A DNA stretch of 55,732 nt from JAQWBS01 sp047975765 (GCA_047975765.1 JBKEEF010000010.1:1-55732); one strand, 5' to 3'. Shown: positions 33,114 to 44,200, numbered from the stretch's first letter. Program-made: numbers and translations. Notes: generated by a model from the letters alone, not told the origin.

Positions 33114-36100
33114 CAAAGCGCTTATCTCTGAAATTGAAGGATATTTTATCGGAAACCTTGCAGGAAGTAATGGTGGTGCAATTGCCAATTATACGACGGG
33201 AGAAATTGGAAAAATCAATGGTGTGTTTATAGGAAACAAGGTCAATACTTATAATGCTGGAGCTATACTTAATAGTGGGAAAATTGGTAGCATTGAAGGG
33301 ATTTTCGTGGGAAATGAAACAAATCATAATGGAATAATTATGAATGAAGGAACGATTGAGACGATTTCGGCTGACTTTATCAAAAATATCGCAAGCAGAG
33401 GTGCTGCTATTTACAACAATGTGAGTAGTGAAATTGGAACGATTACAGGTGCATTTTCTGAAAATCATGCGCTTGGTTATGGTGGCGCAATTTATAATGA
33501 TGGAAACATTGGAACAATTGCATCAAACTTTGTGGAAAATAGTTCTATAAATTCAGGAGGTGCGATTTATAATAATGCAACAATTAGCGAAGTTTTAGGT
33601 GTTTTTTCTGGAAACACGTCAGACTATCAGGGAGGAGCGATTTATAATAACAATAAAATTGGTACAATATCTGGAGAATTTAAGGATAATATTGCAACAA
33701 AATATAGTGCTGGAGCTATTTATAACAATAGTGTAATCACAACAATTTATGCGAATTTTATTAATAATAAAGCAGTCACTTATGGGGCTGGAATATATAA
33801 TGCAGGTATTATTGAGACTATCACTGGACAGTTTATAGGAAATGAAACTGAAAAGAATGGTGGTGGAGCTATTTTGAATAATAATCATATCGACAGTATT
33901 TCTGGAAAGTTTTCTCTTAATAAATCAGGCTCTTATGGTGGTGCGATATATAATGCGGAAAATTCAAAAATTTTAAGTATATTCGGAGAGTTTGAAGAAA
34001 ATATTTCAAACTTTTCTGGAGGTGCAATTTATAACATAAAAGCTGAGATTGGAACGATTGAAGGCATATTCAAAAATAATAAAAGTGTCAGTGGTTGGGG
34101 TGGCGCAATTTATAATGACGGAATAATCAATTCAATTTTGGGAGATTTTACAGGAAATAGATCGGAGACATATAGTGGTGGTGCCATATATAATAATACA
34201 AATAGCACAATAGACTCTATTCAAGGAAACTTTAAGAACAACTATGCTTTATCTTATGGTGGCGCAATTTATAATAATAGTAATAGCACAATCAAATCTA
34301 TAGAAGGAACGTTTGAGGGAAATATTTCAAATAATCAAGGTGGGGCGATTTATAACAATGGATTGATAGAAAATATTGTAGGTATATTCAGAGAAAATTT
34401 AGCAACAAAATATAGTGGCGGAGCGATTCATAATAATGGTAAAATCGGAGAAGTTTTTGCAGATTTTAAAAATAATGTCGCTGAAAACAACAGTGGGGGT
34501 GCTATATATAATGCTGAGAATTCAAAAATATTAAGCATAGTTGGAGATTTTGAAGAAAATACTTCAGGTTTTTCTGGGGGAGCAATTTATAATGATGGAA
34601 CAATCAATTCAATTTTGGGAGATTTTATAGGAAATAGGTCAGAGCAATATAGTGGGGGTGCCGTTTATAATAATACAGGTGGCGCGATAAATTCTATTCA
34701 AGGAAACTTTAAGGATAATTATGCTTTATCTTATGGTGGCGCAATTTATAATAATAGCAGTAGTACAATCAAGTTCATAGAAGGAACATTTGAAGGAAAT
34801 AGTTCAAATAATCAAGGTGGAGCGATTTATAACAATGGGTTGATAGAAAATATCGTTGGTGACTTTATAAATAACAGTGTATCGCTCAATCAAGGTGGGG
34901 CGATTTATAATAGAGGCACAATCACTCTTTCAACAAGTGAAAATAAGAAAAGTATCCTTTTTGAAAACAATCATGACGTAAATGGATTGAATGCAATTTT
35001 TATGGCAAATTCATCTGTTCTCAATCTTAAAACGATTTCAAATTCTTATATAAACATTAAGGATACAATCAGTTCTGATAAATCTGCAAATGTGATTAAT
35101 AAAACAGGAACTGGTTCTCTTTATCTTTGGGGTGATAACAGTGCTTATAGTGGGGAAATGAATGTCAAAGAGGGAAACCTCTACGCGATGTTTGAAGAGG
35201 GTGATACAGAATGGAATGGCGCAAGATCAGAGTTTGTCTATAATGCAACATTGAAATTTAGCAATGGAACAACTTTCCGTCCAATGATGAATGGTTCTAA
35301 AACAAAATTAGCTGAACTCAATTTGAATAATACTACAATTCCACTTGGAGGTGGGGTTGCTCTTGTGCCTTATGCTGTTTCATCTCTCAATGTAGGAACT
35401 TATAGTTTTAGTAATAATTATTATGGTTTTGAGGGTTGGGAAACAGATTTAGCTAAAGTTGATACATCTAAAAAAGATAGTGTTGGTTTGGTTATTAAGA
35501 GAGATTTAGTCGGATATCAAGGGCTTTCTTCAATCGCAGATATATACCGTAAACGTACGGATTTGAGTCTGGCTGAAAGAGAGATTTTTGATAATATTTA
35601 TTATACGGGTGAAGTTTCAGAATCTATTAAGAAGCAATTCAAAGTTATTGAAGGGCAAGATAAAATATCTTATGCAACGGTTCATAAGGCAGGAGTCAGA
35701 CAATTTAGCCGTCAAATATCTTCTCGTCTTCAAAACAAAAACTGTCCAAGTTGTGGTATGGCAAATGGTTATTCTGATGAACATCTTTGGTTTAATATAG
35801 GACAAAATTTTGTTAAGAAAGACACTAAGGGAAGTTCTTTAGGATATGAATATGACCCAATTAGTATGGCAATTGGTTATGACCATGACCTAATTCCTAA
35901 TGTTTTGAATATTGGGGTGGCATTAAGTTATGCTTATGGTGATATTAAAGGGAAAGGTGGAGAGCTTCAAAATAATTCAGATACGAATGAATATATGACT
36001 TCTCTTTATTGGAAATATAAACCATATAGAGCTTATGTGACAGGAAGTCTTGGTGGTGGTCTGATTAAAAGTAAGACAAAAATTCTTGGTTCAACAATGG

Positions 36101-36600
36101 ATGTTCGTGGTGAATATGATACAAGAGCAGCTTTCACAAACTTCGAATTTGGATATGATTTAGGCAATAATTGTGGAATAATTGAACCATTCGTTGGATT
36201 AGAATATGCTTATATTTACAGCCAAGCATATAGTGAAAAGGGTGTTGGTGCTAGACATTTTGATAGCAACTATTTTAACAGCATTGAACTTCCGATTGGA
36301 TTGAGAGTTTCTAGGAATATTATTTCTGGACCATATCTCTTTACACCAGCAGTTGAAGTTGCATATTCAAGAAGTTTAGGAGATGTGAATTCTAAGATTG
36401 GTGCACACTTTGTGAGCAATCCAGAATCTCCTTGGGTGCTTAAAGGCGTTGATGAAAGCCGAAATAGTTTGCGTAGTAGCTTAAATCTCAAAATAAACAA
36501 TCTCAATACACCAATTGCCTTTAATTTGGGGTATGGTCGAGATACTCGTTCAAACTATTCAGATGATCAATTCTATCTTACAATCAGATATAATTTCTAA
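33100..36600 (+). CDS. Autotransporter, 3' part (repeat passenger and beta-barrel), shifted frame
   Basis: About 1,165 residues open from 33091; homology to the repeats starts at GAIYNKALISEIEGYF (33100). The passenger has about 23 repeats of 21-27 residues with consensus GGAIYNNG-x-I-x-x-I-x-G-x-F-x-x-N, ending near residue 600 and probably forming a right-handed beta-helix. A linker follows, with NCPSCGMANG (a Cys pair), then the barrel of about 270 residues from EHLWFNIGQNF to the final TIRYNF. Joined to the 5' part it would be one autotransporter of about 1,320 residues. The junction (TTT-A-GGA at 33096-33102) lacks about nine residues of spacing compared with other repeats, so a deletion that is not a multiple of three best explains the break. 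A GTG at 33223 could start translation but would lack a signal peptide. Confidence 0.8.
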   Translation, partial: GAIYNKALISEIEGYFIGNLAGSNGGAIANYTTGEIGKINGVFIGNKVNTYNAGAILNSGKIGSIEGIFVGNETNHNGIIMNEGTIETISADFIKNIASRGAAIYNNVSSEIGTITGAFSENHALGYGGAIYNDGNIGTIASNFVENSSINSGGAIYNNATISEVLGVFSGNTSDYQGGAIYNNNKIGTISGEFKDNIATKYSAGAIYNNSVITTIYANFINNKAVTYGAGIYNAGIIETITGQFIGNETEKNGGGAILNNNHIDSISGKFSLNKSGSYGGAIYNAENSKILSIFGEFEENISNFSGGAIYNIKAEIGTIEGIFKNNKSVSGWGGAIYNDGIINSILGDFTGNRSETYSGGAIYNNTNSTIDSIQGNFKNNYALSYGGAIYNNSNSTIKSIEGTFEGNISNNQGGAIYNNGLIENIVGIFRENLATKYSGGAIHNNGKIGEVFADFKNNVAENNSGGAIYNAENSKILSIVGDFEENTSGFSGGAIYNDGTINSILGDFIGNRSEQYSGGAVYNNTGGAINSIQGNFKDNYALSYGGAIYNNSSSTIKFIEGTFEGNSSNNQGGAIYNNGLIENIVGDFINNSVSLNQGGAIYNRGTITLSTSENKKSILFENNHDVNGLNAIFMANSSVLNLKTISNSYINIKDTISSDKSANVINKTGTGSLYLWGDNSAYSGEMNVKEGNLYAMFEEGDTEWNGARSEFVYNATLKFSNGTTFRPMMNGSKTKLAELNLNNTTIPLGGGVALVPYAVSSLNVGTYSFSNNYYGFEGWETDLAKVDTSKKDSVGLVIKRDLVGYQGLSSIADIYRKRTDLSLAEREIFDNIYYTGEVSESIKKQFKVIEGQDKISYATVHKAGVRQFSRQISSRLQNKNCPSCGMANGYSDEHLWFNIGQNFVKKDTKGSSLGYEYDPISMAIGYDHDLIPNVLNIGVALSYAYGDIKGKGGELQNNSDTNEYMTSLYWKYKPYRAYVTGSLGGGLIKSKTKILGSTMDVRGEYDTRAAFTNFEFGYDLGNNCGIIEPFVGLEYAYIYSQAYSEKGVGARHFDSNYFNSIELPIGLRVSRNIISGPYLFTPAVEVAYSRSLGDVNSKIGAHFVSNPESPWVLKGVDESRNSLRSSLNLKINNLNTPIAFNLGYGRDTRSNYSDDQFYLTIRYNF
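33952..34860 (+). repeat. Internal segmental duplication in the autotransporter passenger
   Basis: The block from AENSKILSI (33952) to GLIENIVG (34384) is repeated from 34511 to 34860 with high similarity (NSILGDF, NRSE-x-YSGGA, SIQGNF, NYALSYGGAIYNNS, IEGTFEGN, NNQGGAIYNNGLIENIVG). The second copy lacks one repeat unit present in the first (the KAEIGTIEGIF unit). This shows growth and loss of whole repeat units by recombination. Confidence 0.8.
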
Positions 36601-36632
36601 ACAAAAAGCCTCTCATTTGAGAGGCTTTTTGT
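36601..36632. terminator. Bidirectional terminator between the autotransporter and nagB
   Basis: Perfect 14-bp stem ACAAAAAGCCTCTC/GAGAGGCTTTTTGT with loop ATTT. It serves both the plus-strand autotransporter and the minus-strand nagB, and shares its stem with the terminator at 284-312. Confidence 0.88.
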
Positions 36633-36644
36633 TTAGAATTAAGA

Positions 36645-37445
36645 TTATAAATTTTCAAACTTAACGTTTTCGATTTCTTTGAAATAATTGATTGTTTTTT
36701 CGCTCAGGTCACCTGTTGCCCCGTCGTCGCAAACAATAATACCATGTGGGTGCATTTGAAGAACGCTTACAGTCCACATATGGTTTATGCTTCCTTCAAT
36801 TGCGTGGTGAATTGCTTGGGCTTTGTTTGCACCATTTGCCATAATCAAAACTTCTTCTGCATCAGTAATTGAACCAACACCAACGGTTAGAACAGTTTTA
36901 GGAACTTGATTGATATCATTGTTGAAGAAACGTGAATTGACTTCACGTGTGTTTTGAGTAAGCGTTTTTACTCTGGTGCGAGAACTTAAGGAAGAACCTG
37001 GTTCATTAAAAGCGATATGTCCATCTGTTCCAACACCACCAAAGAATAAATTGATTTTACCATATTTTTTCATTCTTTCTTCGTATCTAGAACATTCTTT
37101 GACATAGTCTTTGGTCATTCCGTTCAGCATATTGATATTTTCTTTTTTGATATCAATGTGTTTGAAAAAGTTTTCATGCATAAAGTATGCATAACTTTGA
37201 GGGTGAGTTGGTTCTAGTCCAATATATTCATCCATATTAAAAGTGACAACATTTTGAAAAGAAAGGTGTCCTTTTCTGAACATATCAATAAGTTCTTTAT
37301 AAACACCAAGGGGAGTTGAACCTGTCGGAAGACCAAGAACAAATGGTTTGTTTTCTGTGGGGCGAAAAGTCTTGATTTTATAAGCAATATAATTTGCGAC
37401 CCATTTTGAACATTTGTCATAATCTTTCTGAATAATTACTCTCAT
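36645..37445 (-). CDS. nagB: Glucosamine-6-phosphate deaminase
   Basis: 266 residues, the E. coli NagB length. Converts GlcN-6-P to fructose 6-phosphate and ammonia. Active-site blocks: LGLPTGSTPLGVYKEL, FNMDEYIGL (base Asp), GVGTDGHIAFNEPGSS (Asp, His and Glu of the ring-opening set) and RTRVKTLT. Its ATG overlaps the nagA stop by 4 bp; nagA is transcribed first. Together they return GlcNAc-6-P to glycolysis, a common trait of mucus or cell-wall scavengers. No GlcNAc transporter or NagC-type regulator is adjacent. Confidence 0.97.
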   Translation of the reverse strand: MRVIIQKDYDKCSKWVANYIAYKIKTFRPTENKPFVLGLPTGSTPLGVYKELIDMFRKGHLSFQNVVTFNMDEYIGLEPTHPQSYAYFMHENFFKHIDIKKENINMLNGMTKDYVKECSRYEERMKKYGKINLFFGGVGTDGHIAFNEPGSSLSSRTRVKTLTQNTREVNSRFFNNDINQVPKTVLTVGVGSITDAEEVLIMANGANKAQAIHHAIEGSINHMWTVSVLQMHPHGIIVCDDGATGDLSEKTINYFKEIENVKFENL

Positions 37446-38611
37446 TTATCTTCTCCATAGATTTTTCCATTAATTATTGTGTGTAGTATCTCAAAGTTTT
37501 GGTTAAAAATTACTAAATCTGCGTCATATTCAGGTGCAATCATCCCTTTATTTTTAATATTTAAGATATTTGCAGGATTGAGCGTTGCTGTTTTGATCGC
37601 TTTCTCAATTGAAATGCCAAAATCGACTAAATTTTTTACACCTTGAATCATGGTAAGGGCAGAACCAGCAATTACATTGTCTGATGTTCTGTGAAAACAT
37701 CTATCAAGATAAACTTCTTCACCATTTGCAAAAAGCTTTCCTTCAGTTTGCCCTGTTGGTTTTAATGAGTCTGTAACAAGGACAATTCTATCCAATGGTT
37801 TTGATTTAAAGATAAACTTGATTAGCGTTTTATCAATGTGTATTCCGTCAGCAATAATTTCACATGACATTTCAGGATGAATAAGAATTGCACCAACAGC
37901 ACCAGGGTTACGGTGATGAATTCGACTCATGGCGTTGAAGAGGTGTGTGGAATGCATAATTCTTGCCTGCATTCCTTCCACCATTTGTTCATAAGTTGCG
38001 TTTGTATGTCCTGCTTGTAAAATAATTTTTTTGGCGATGCAATGAAGCGCAAGTCGTCGCATATCTTTTAGCTCAGGAGCAACAGTCATATTGATGATGT
38101 GACCTTTGGAAGCGGCAATGAGCCTATCCATTAAATCGATATTCACAGGGACAACAGATTCTGGAGTTTGAGCACCTAATCTTTCATGTGAAATGAAAGG
38201 CCCTTCAAGGTGCATTCCTAAAATATTTGCGCCTTTTTCTTTGCCTTTTGCAGATACAACAGCTTTGATAGATTTGATGAGCTCCGGTTCAATGCGGGAA
38301 TAGATTGTAGGGATAAAAGAAGTCACACCATAGCGAGGTAAAATTTCAGACATTTGTAGAATGGATTTTTTATCCATATCATCTGTTCCAAAGCCGCCAA
38401 TGCCATGAATGTGAGTGTCTATAAAGCCAGGAGAAACATATGAACCATAAGCATTGATAACTTTTACTTTGTCACCAAATGTTTTTGTTCTAAAACGTTT
38501 TTCACTAAAAACATCGACAATTTTATTGTCTTCAATATAAACGGCACAGTCTTCCATGATTGAAAATCCAGTCAAGACTTTTGCGTTATGAATGCATATT
38601 GCAGACTTCAT
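37442..38611 (-). CDS. nagA: N-acetylglucosamine-6-phosphate deacetylase
   Basis: 389 residues, amidohydrolase superfamily. Blocks: GFIDTHIHGIGGFGTDDM, LEGPFISHERLGAQ (metal Glu), GHTNATYEQMVEGM and HLFNAMSRIHHRNPG (metal His), and LVTDSLKP (catalytic Asp). Removes acetate from GlcNAc-6-P to give the NagB substrate. First gene of the nagA-nagB operon. It is divergent from the peptidase gene at 38704, with about 90 bp shared for promoters. Confidence 0.96.
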   Translation of the reverse strand: MKSAICIHNAKVLTGFSIMEDCAVYIEDNKIVDVFSEKRFRTKTFGDKVKVINAYGSYVSPGFIDTHIHGIGGFGTDDMDKKSILQMSEILPRYGVTSFIPTIYSRIEPELIKSIKAVVSAKGKEKGANILGMHLEGPFISHERLGAQTPESVVPVNIDLMDRLIAASKGHIINMTVAPELKDMRRLALHCIAKKIILQAGHTNATYEQMVEGMQARIMHSTHLFNAMSRIHHRNPGAVGAILIHPEMSCEIIADGIHIDKTLIKFIFKSKPLDRIVLVTDSLKPTGQTEGKLFANGEEVYLDRCFHRTSDNVIAGSALTMIQGVKNLVDFGISIEKAIKTATLNPANILNIKNKGMIAPEYDADLVIFNQNFEILHTIINGKIYGEDK

Positions 38612-38703
38612 TATCTATTCTCCTAAATAATTTTTATTAAATACATATTGTCAAAGATTGAAAAATATTGCAAACTATTTCAAGATTTTTAAGGAGAAAT
38701 AAG

Positions 38704-39633
38704 ATGTTTTGTAACTTTTGGAAGAAGTTTTTTGAGATTAAACCCTTCAACGAAGGTTTTTTACCAGAACAAGACGGACATAAAGTTTATTTTGTGGAAT
38801 ATGGAAACCCAAATGGAAAACCTGTGATTTCTTTTCATGGAGGACCAGGAGGATCTGCTCGTTCAAGTCATGCTAAGAATTATGATTTGAAAAAAATTAG
38901 ATTTATCTCTTTTGATCAAAGAGGGGGAGGTCGCTCTCTTCCAAGTGGGGAATTTAAAAGCAACACAGCACAAAAAACCGTTGAAGATGCCAAAAGGCTT
39001 TTAGAGTTTTTGAAAGTTAAAGGAAAGGTTGTGGTTGCAGGTGGTTCTTGGGGGTCAACAATGGCTTTGTTGTTTGCTCAGACTTATCCAAAATCAGTTG
39101 AGAAAATTGCTGTTGCCTCTATCTTTTTGGCAAATGCGGATGATATGAAATGGACTTATGAAACTTCTGGGCTGATTTATCCTGAATTTTTAGAAAAAAT
39201 TAAAGCAGAAGTTCCGCATAAAAAAAATATGCTCAAATATTATGCAAGTCTTATCAATTCTAAAAAACTTGTTGACCAAGTGAAAGCAGTTTCAATCTTT
39301 GGAGGATATGAGGGTGTTCTAGGTTCTCTTAGCCCTAAGATGGAAATTGATGAAATTAGTGCTGATCAGGTGACGTATAACAAAATTTTTATCAATTATG
39401 TTGCCAACGATTTGACCTTGGAAGAAAATCAAATTTTGAGAGATATGGATAAGCTAAAAAATATCAAAACTTTAATTGTTCACAATCGTTTAGACCTCGT
39501 TTGTCCTGTTAAAAATGCCTATGAGATTCATAAGGCTTTGCCAAAGTCTAAACTTGTCATTGTGCCAGAACTTGGACATGGTGGAAAATTACTTAAGGAT
39601 ACTTTTAAAAAAGAATTAGGGAATTTTCTATAA
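38704..39633 (+). CDS. pip: Prolyl aminopeptidase-like alpha/beta hydrolase (S33)
   Basis: 309 residues, cytoplasmic. HGGPGGSARSSHAKNYD is the oxyanion-hole region, FDQRGGGRSLP follows, the nucleophile S115 is in GGSWGSTMAL, and the acid and base are likely the Asp of NRLDLVCP and the His of ELGHGGK. These match the proline iminopeptidase family, which releases N-terminal proline from peptides. I used the ATG at 38704 with AAGGAG 7 nt upstream; an earlier ATG at 38668 lacks such a site. Other S33 substrates are possible. Confidence 0.88.
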   Translation: MFCNFWKKFFEIKPFNEGFLPEQDGHKVYFVEYGNPNGKPVISFHGGPGGSARSSHAKNYDLKKIRFISFDQRGGGRSLPSGEFKSNTAQKTVEDAKRLLEFLKVKGKVVVAGGSWGSTMALLFAQTYPKSVEKIAVASIFLANADDMKWTYETSGLIYPEFLEKIKAEVPHKKNMLKYYASLINSKKLVDQVKAVSIFGGYEGVLGSLSPKMEIDEISADQVTYNKIFINYVANDLTLEENQILRDMDKLKNIKTLIVHNRLDLVCPVKNAYEIHKALPKSKLVIVPELGHGGKLLKDTFKKELGNFL

Positions 39634-39697
39634 AAGTTGTAACATCTCTTTCGCGAGATTATATATGATAAAGATTATAATTTAGGAGAATGCAAAG

Positions 39698-41056
39698 ATG
39701 CATGGAGCTACGGAAGCTGTTGAAAGAAGTATTTTATTTGGACTAAACCATACAATGGTAGCTGTGATAATTATGGTTATCTGCTATTTGGTTATTTTTA
39801 CTGAGAGATTAAATCGTGCCATTATTGCTCTATTTTGTGGTGGTTTGATGGTCGTTATGGGTGTTCTTACACAGAATGAAGCTATTGGTGCCATAGATTT
39901 TAATACGCTTGCTCTTTTGATTGGAATGATGATTATTGTTTCTGTGACGGAAAAAACAGGGATTTTTCAATATATTGCTGTTTGGTCTGCAAAGAAAGTG
40001 AAGGCAAATCCAAGAGGTCTTTTAGCTGTTTTGACCGCTGTTACAGCTCTGCTCTCTGGATATATTGACAGTGTGACGACAGTTCTATTGATGACTCCTA
40101 TCATTTTTCAAATTACAAGAAGACTTGGTGTTAGACCTTATCCATATTTGATGTTAGCAATTTTTTCATGCAATATTGGAGGGGCTGCGACTTTGATTGG
40201 GGATCCGCCAAATATTTTAGTTGGGTCAACTTTAGGACTAAACTTTATGGACTTCTTAGAAAATATGGCACCTCTTTCCTATGGTTTAGTTGTTATTCTT
40301 ATTATTGTCTTTGATTTTATATGGGGTAGAAAATTGGTTGCAACACCAGAAGCTCGAGCATTGATTATGCAAATGAATGAAAAAGATTCAATAACTGATC
40401 GAAAACTTTTAATCAAATCACTATCTGTATTGATTGGTGCGATTATTTCTTTCATGTTCGCTCATCTAGTCGGGCTTGAAACGGGAACAATTGCAATGTT
40501 TGGAGCGGCAATCATTCTCATCTTGTATAGTATGGAATTTAGGCAACAAGAAAGAGATCATAAAGTTGAAGAGGTTTTCAATCTTGTAGATTGGACGACC
40601 ATATTTTTCTTCACTGGTTTGTTTATTGTTGTGTATGGTTTAGAAACAACGGGTGTTTTAACTTTAGTTGGTCATGCTTTTGTTGAGGTAACGGGTGGAG
40701 TTGTTCAAAAGTTGATTTTTGTGTTCCTTTGGGTTGGGTCAACTTTCTCTTGTATCATTGATAATATTCCGTTTGTTGCAACAATGATTCCGATTGTGAA
40801 GTCTATTGAGGCCGATATGGGTGGTAGAGAAGCCGTGATGCCTATTTGGTGGGCTTTAATGATGGGAGCCTGCTATGGCGGTAATGGAACATTGATTGCT
40901 TCTTCTGCGAATGTTGTCGTTGCCGGAATTGCTATGAAAGAAGGACATCATATTAAGTTCTTTAATTTTATGGCATGGGGGCTTCCTGTAATATTTGTGA
41001 GTATTGTGATTTCAAGTATATATCTCTATTTCAGATATTCAGCTTTTACTCACTAG
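39698..41056 (+). CDS. ArsB/NhaD superfamily permease
   Basis: 452 residues with about eleven membrane helices. The pattern ALLIGMMIIVSVTEKTG, LSGYIDSVTTVLLMTPII, NIGGAATLIGDPPNILVGS and the second-half CIIDNIPFVATMIP plus GACYGGNGTLIASSANVVV matches the ArsB/NhaD (P-permease) group. Members export arsenite, carry Na+/H+ or move anions; this gene has no ars neighbour, so Na+/H+ or anion transport is as likely. TATAAT at 39679-39684 is a candidate -10 and AGGAGA precedes the ATG. Its terminator follows at 41068. Confidence 0.88.
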   Translation: MHGATEAVERSILFGLNHTMVAVIIMVICYLVIFTERLNRAIIALFCGGLMVVMGVLTQNEAIGAIDFNTLALLIGMMIIVSVTEKTGIFQYIAVWSAKKVKANPRGLLAVLTAVTALLSGYIDSVTTVLLMTPIIFQITRRLGVRPYPYLMLAIFSCNIGGAATLIGDPPNILVGSTLGLNFMDFLENMAPLSYGLVVILIIVFDFIWGRKLVATPEARALIMQMNEKDSITDRKLLIKSLSVLIGAIISFMFAHLVGLETGTIAMFGAAIILILYSMEFRQQERDHKVEEVFNLVDWTTIFFFTGLFIVVYGLETTGVLTLVGHAFVEVTGGVVQKLIFVFLWVGSTFSCIIDNIPFVATMIPIVKSIEADMGGREAVMPIWWALMMGACYGGNGTLIASSANVVVAGIAMKEGHHIKFFNFMAWGLPVIFVSIVISSIYLYFRYSAFTH

Positions 41057-41067
41057 AAAAAAGTTGT

Positions 41068-41097
41068 AAAAAACACCGCTTTGGCGGTGTTTTTTTT
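41068..41097 (+). terminator. Terminator of the permease gene
   Basis: AAAAACACCGC/GCGGTGTTTTT stem (41069-41079 and 41084-41094), loop TTTG, followed by Ts. Confidence 0.9.
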
Positions 41098-41238
41098 GAT
41101 TAAATATGTTAATATTATTGAAGTGAGAAAACTTAGTTATATATTTATAATATTGGTTATTCTCTTCCTAGGCAGATAATTTATTTATTATTAGAATGAT
41201 ATAAACCTAAATCTACACTTATTCCTTAGAGGTGTACT

Positions 41239-44200
41239 ATGGCATTTTTTTATAAAAGAATACTTTTTACTACAGTATCTATAGCTTTTATTGGTGTCCC
41301 AACTATGTCATGGGCAAACAAATTGACAGTTACAGGGGATACTCAAATTTCTAATGCCGATTATAGTGACAATAGTGGAGATGGTGGAGTTGTTGTTGAG
41401 AGTGGTAATTCTGGTAATCCATGGCAAATTAATTTAACAGATAGTTTAACAGTAGATAATAATGCGAATGGGATTTGGATTAAAGGTTCGGGAATAGCAA
41501 CTATTTCTGGAATAGGTGACAATGCCCTCATAACAGCAACAGGGAATAGTAGCTGGGGCGTTAATGTTCAAGGAAAATTAAATCTTCTGAATACAGATAT
41601 TTATGTGTCAAAGTTAATAAGTTCTTCTGCTTTATTGGGAGGAATATCTAATACTGGGACAATGAGTATTGACGGTGGAACAACTGGTAAGCATATTTTG
41701 ATTGAAAATTTAAATTCCTCAAGAGAAGTTTTAGGAATTGATTCAACATCAACGTCTGCAAATTCTACAATTCGCAATATGAGCATAGATATAAAAAATA
41801 ATAATGCAACTTCAACATATTTTTCAGGGCTTAATACCAAAGGAATATTAAATATTTCTAGTACTCTTGGCAATCAATGGATAAATATTTCAGATAATAA
41901 TGCCAATCAATTCATATATGCTATTTCTGTCGGAATGAATGACGCCCCAAATTCAAAAGTTAATATCGATGGGATGAATATTAATATCTCCAATAATGCT
42001 TCGGGGAATTCTGGTGTTAAACACACTATAGGTATGGGGATGACTGGTAGTATAAAGGTGACAGGGGCAAGTGACGGATCAAATATGTATATTTTTGATA
42101 ACAATAAGTCATATGATTGGGTTGGAGCTACAGAATCTTGGTCTGGAAGCACAGAGTTCTATAATATGAATATTTATGCAAGAGGGAATGAGGGAGCTTA
42201 TACATTTGGTTTGAAATCTCAAAGCGGACCAGTGAAAGTTATTGGAGCTTCCAATGGGAATAATGTTATTGTATATAGCAATAACACATCAACGACTAGA
42301 GATAATTCTGCTATTCAAACGGGAGCAGGTGTGAGGCTTGATATTGAAAATACTAATATTTTGGTTAACAACAATGTGGCGGGTAATTATTTTTATGGTA
42401 TCTTTAGTCATAATAGCCAAATAAAAGGGCTAGCTAGTGGTAAAAACTCTATCATTATTAAGGAGAATATGTCTTCAGGTTCAGGATTTTATGGATTTGT
42501 GAATTATGGTTCAATGAATATTGAGAATATGAACATAGAGATTAGTCAAAATGCATCAGCCAATAATGTTGTTGGTCTATATAATTCTGGAGTTTTAAAT
42601 ATTACAGGCATTTCTTCAAGAAATATGATAATCTTGAAAGACAATAAGACAACAATTAAAAACATGAACATTGTTGTTGATGGAGGAGATTTTTCATCAA
42701 TAGGGAATGGAGCGACATTCGAGATTGAAAACACATTTGTCAATGTTTTAGATGATTCTTTAGGGTTTAATGTTTATCAAGGCTTGGGAAGTAATATTAA
42801 CATAAAAAATGATAGCAGAGTTGTCACAAACTCTGGTCACCTTATGGAAGCTATAGGAGTGTCTAGTGGTACAATGAATGTTAATCGTTCATATGTTGAA
42901 GGAAGTATTAAAACAGATGCCACAGCAACTTCAAATCTAAACTTGAGCAATTCAGCAATATGGATAATGAGAGAAGATTCTAATCTAACCAACCTAAATT
43001 CAGCAAATAGCCAGATTAACTTAAAATCTTTATCTACAGCATATAACACGTTAACTGTTAAAAATTATGTTGGAACAAATTCAACAGTTTATATGAATAC
43101 GTATCTAGGTGGAGATAGCTCACCAACCGATAAAATTGTGATTGATGGTGGAAGTGCAACAGGGAAAACAGTTCTTAATATCACGAACAGAGGTGGAAGT
43201 GGCGAAAAAAATGTTGATGGAATTAAGGTCGTAGATGCACAAAATGGAGCAATAGTTGCGAATGGTTCTTTCTCTCTTTATGGAGGAAAACTAGATACAG
43301 GTGGATATGAATATAAACTATATCAAGGGAACACATCAGGAACAGACACAAATTCTATGTATCTTCGTACTAATGGGGAGCTAACAGATATAGCAAAAGG
43401 TATGGGAAATGTTCCATCTTTGACACTGAATTTGGCAAAAGCAGGAATGAACTCATTACATAAACGTATGGGTGAACTGCGAACTGCGAATGATCAAGAT
43501 GTTAATGGTGCATGGGTAAGAAGTTATGGAAGGCATTTGACTGTAAATGATAAAATTGATTCCAAAATAAATTTATATGGTGTTGAAGGTGGATATGACC
43601 ACAGGATAGATACAGACAATTTGTCAGGAAAATTCTATCTAGGTGGCATGATAGGTTATTTGCATACTGAAAGTGTGAAGACAAAATCAATAGATGGAAA
43701 TGGATCAGGAAACACACCAAGCGTTGGTGCATATGCAACCTGGATTGGAAATGATGGTTGGTTTGTTGATGGTGTCTTTCGATATTTTTGGGAAGATTTA
43801 GATATGAGATCCCATGCCTCTAATGGTCAAGTTGTTCAGTATAATGTAAAAAGGGAGATGGCTGCTTTTAGTCTTGAGGCGGGAAAGCAAATGAAATTTT
43901 GTACAAAGCATTGTTCTGGAAACTTTATTGTCGAGCCAAAAGTTGAGGTTGGGTATGACGTGGCTCAGGGCAAAACTTTCAGAACAAATCTTGGAGATGA
44001 GTTACGTTACGGTGATACAAAAAGTTTCAGTGGAAAAGCATCTATTATGTTCGGATATGAATATCTCATACAATATGATATGATCGCACAACCATATATC
44101 CAATTTGGGGTTTTAAGAGAGTTTGAAGGTAAAACAAAAATAAATTATGCAAGTGCAACATATGATTCAGCTTTGGGTGGAACAAGCTATGAAGTTGGTG

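Noticed and set aside
33220..34930. Possible CRISPR-like regular repeats
   Set aside because: The repeats are protein-coding, vary in sequence and length, and encode GGAIYN beta-helix units; there are no unique spacers of constant size.
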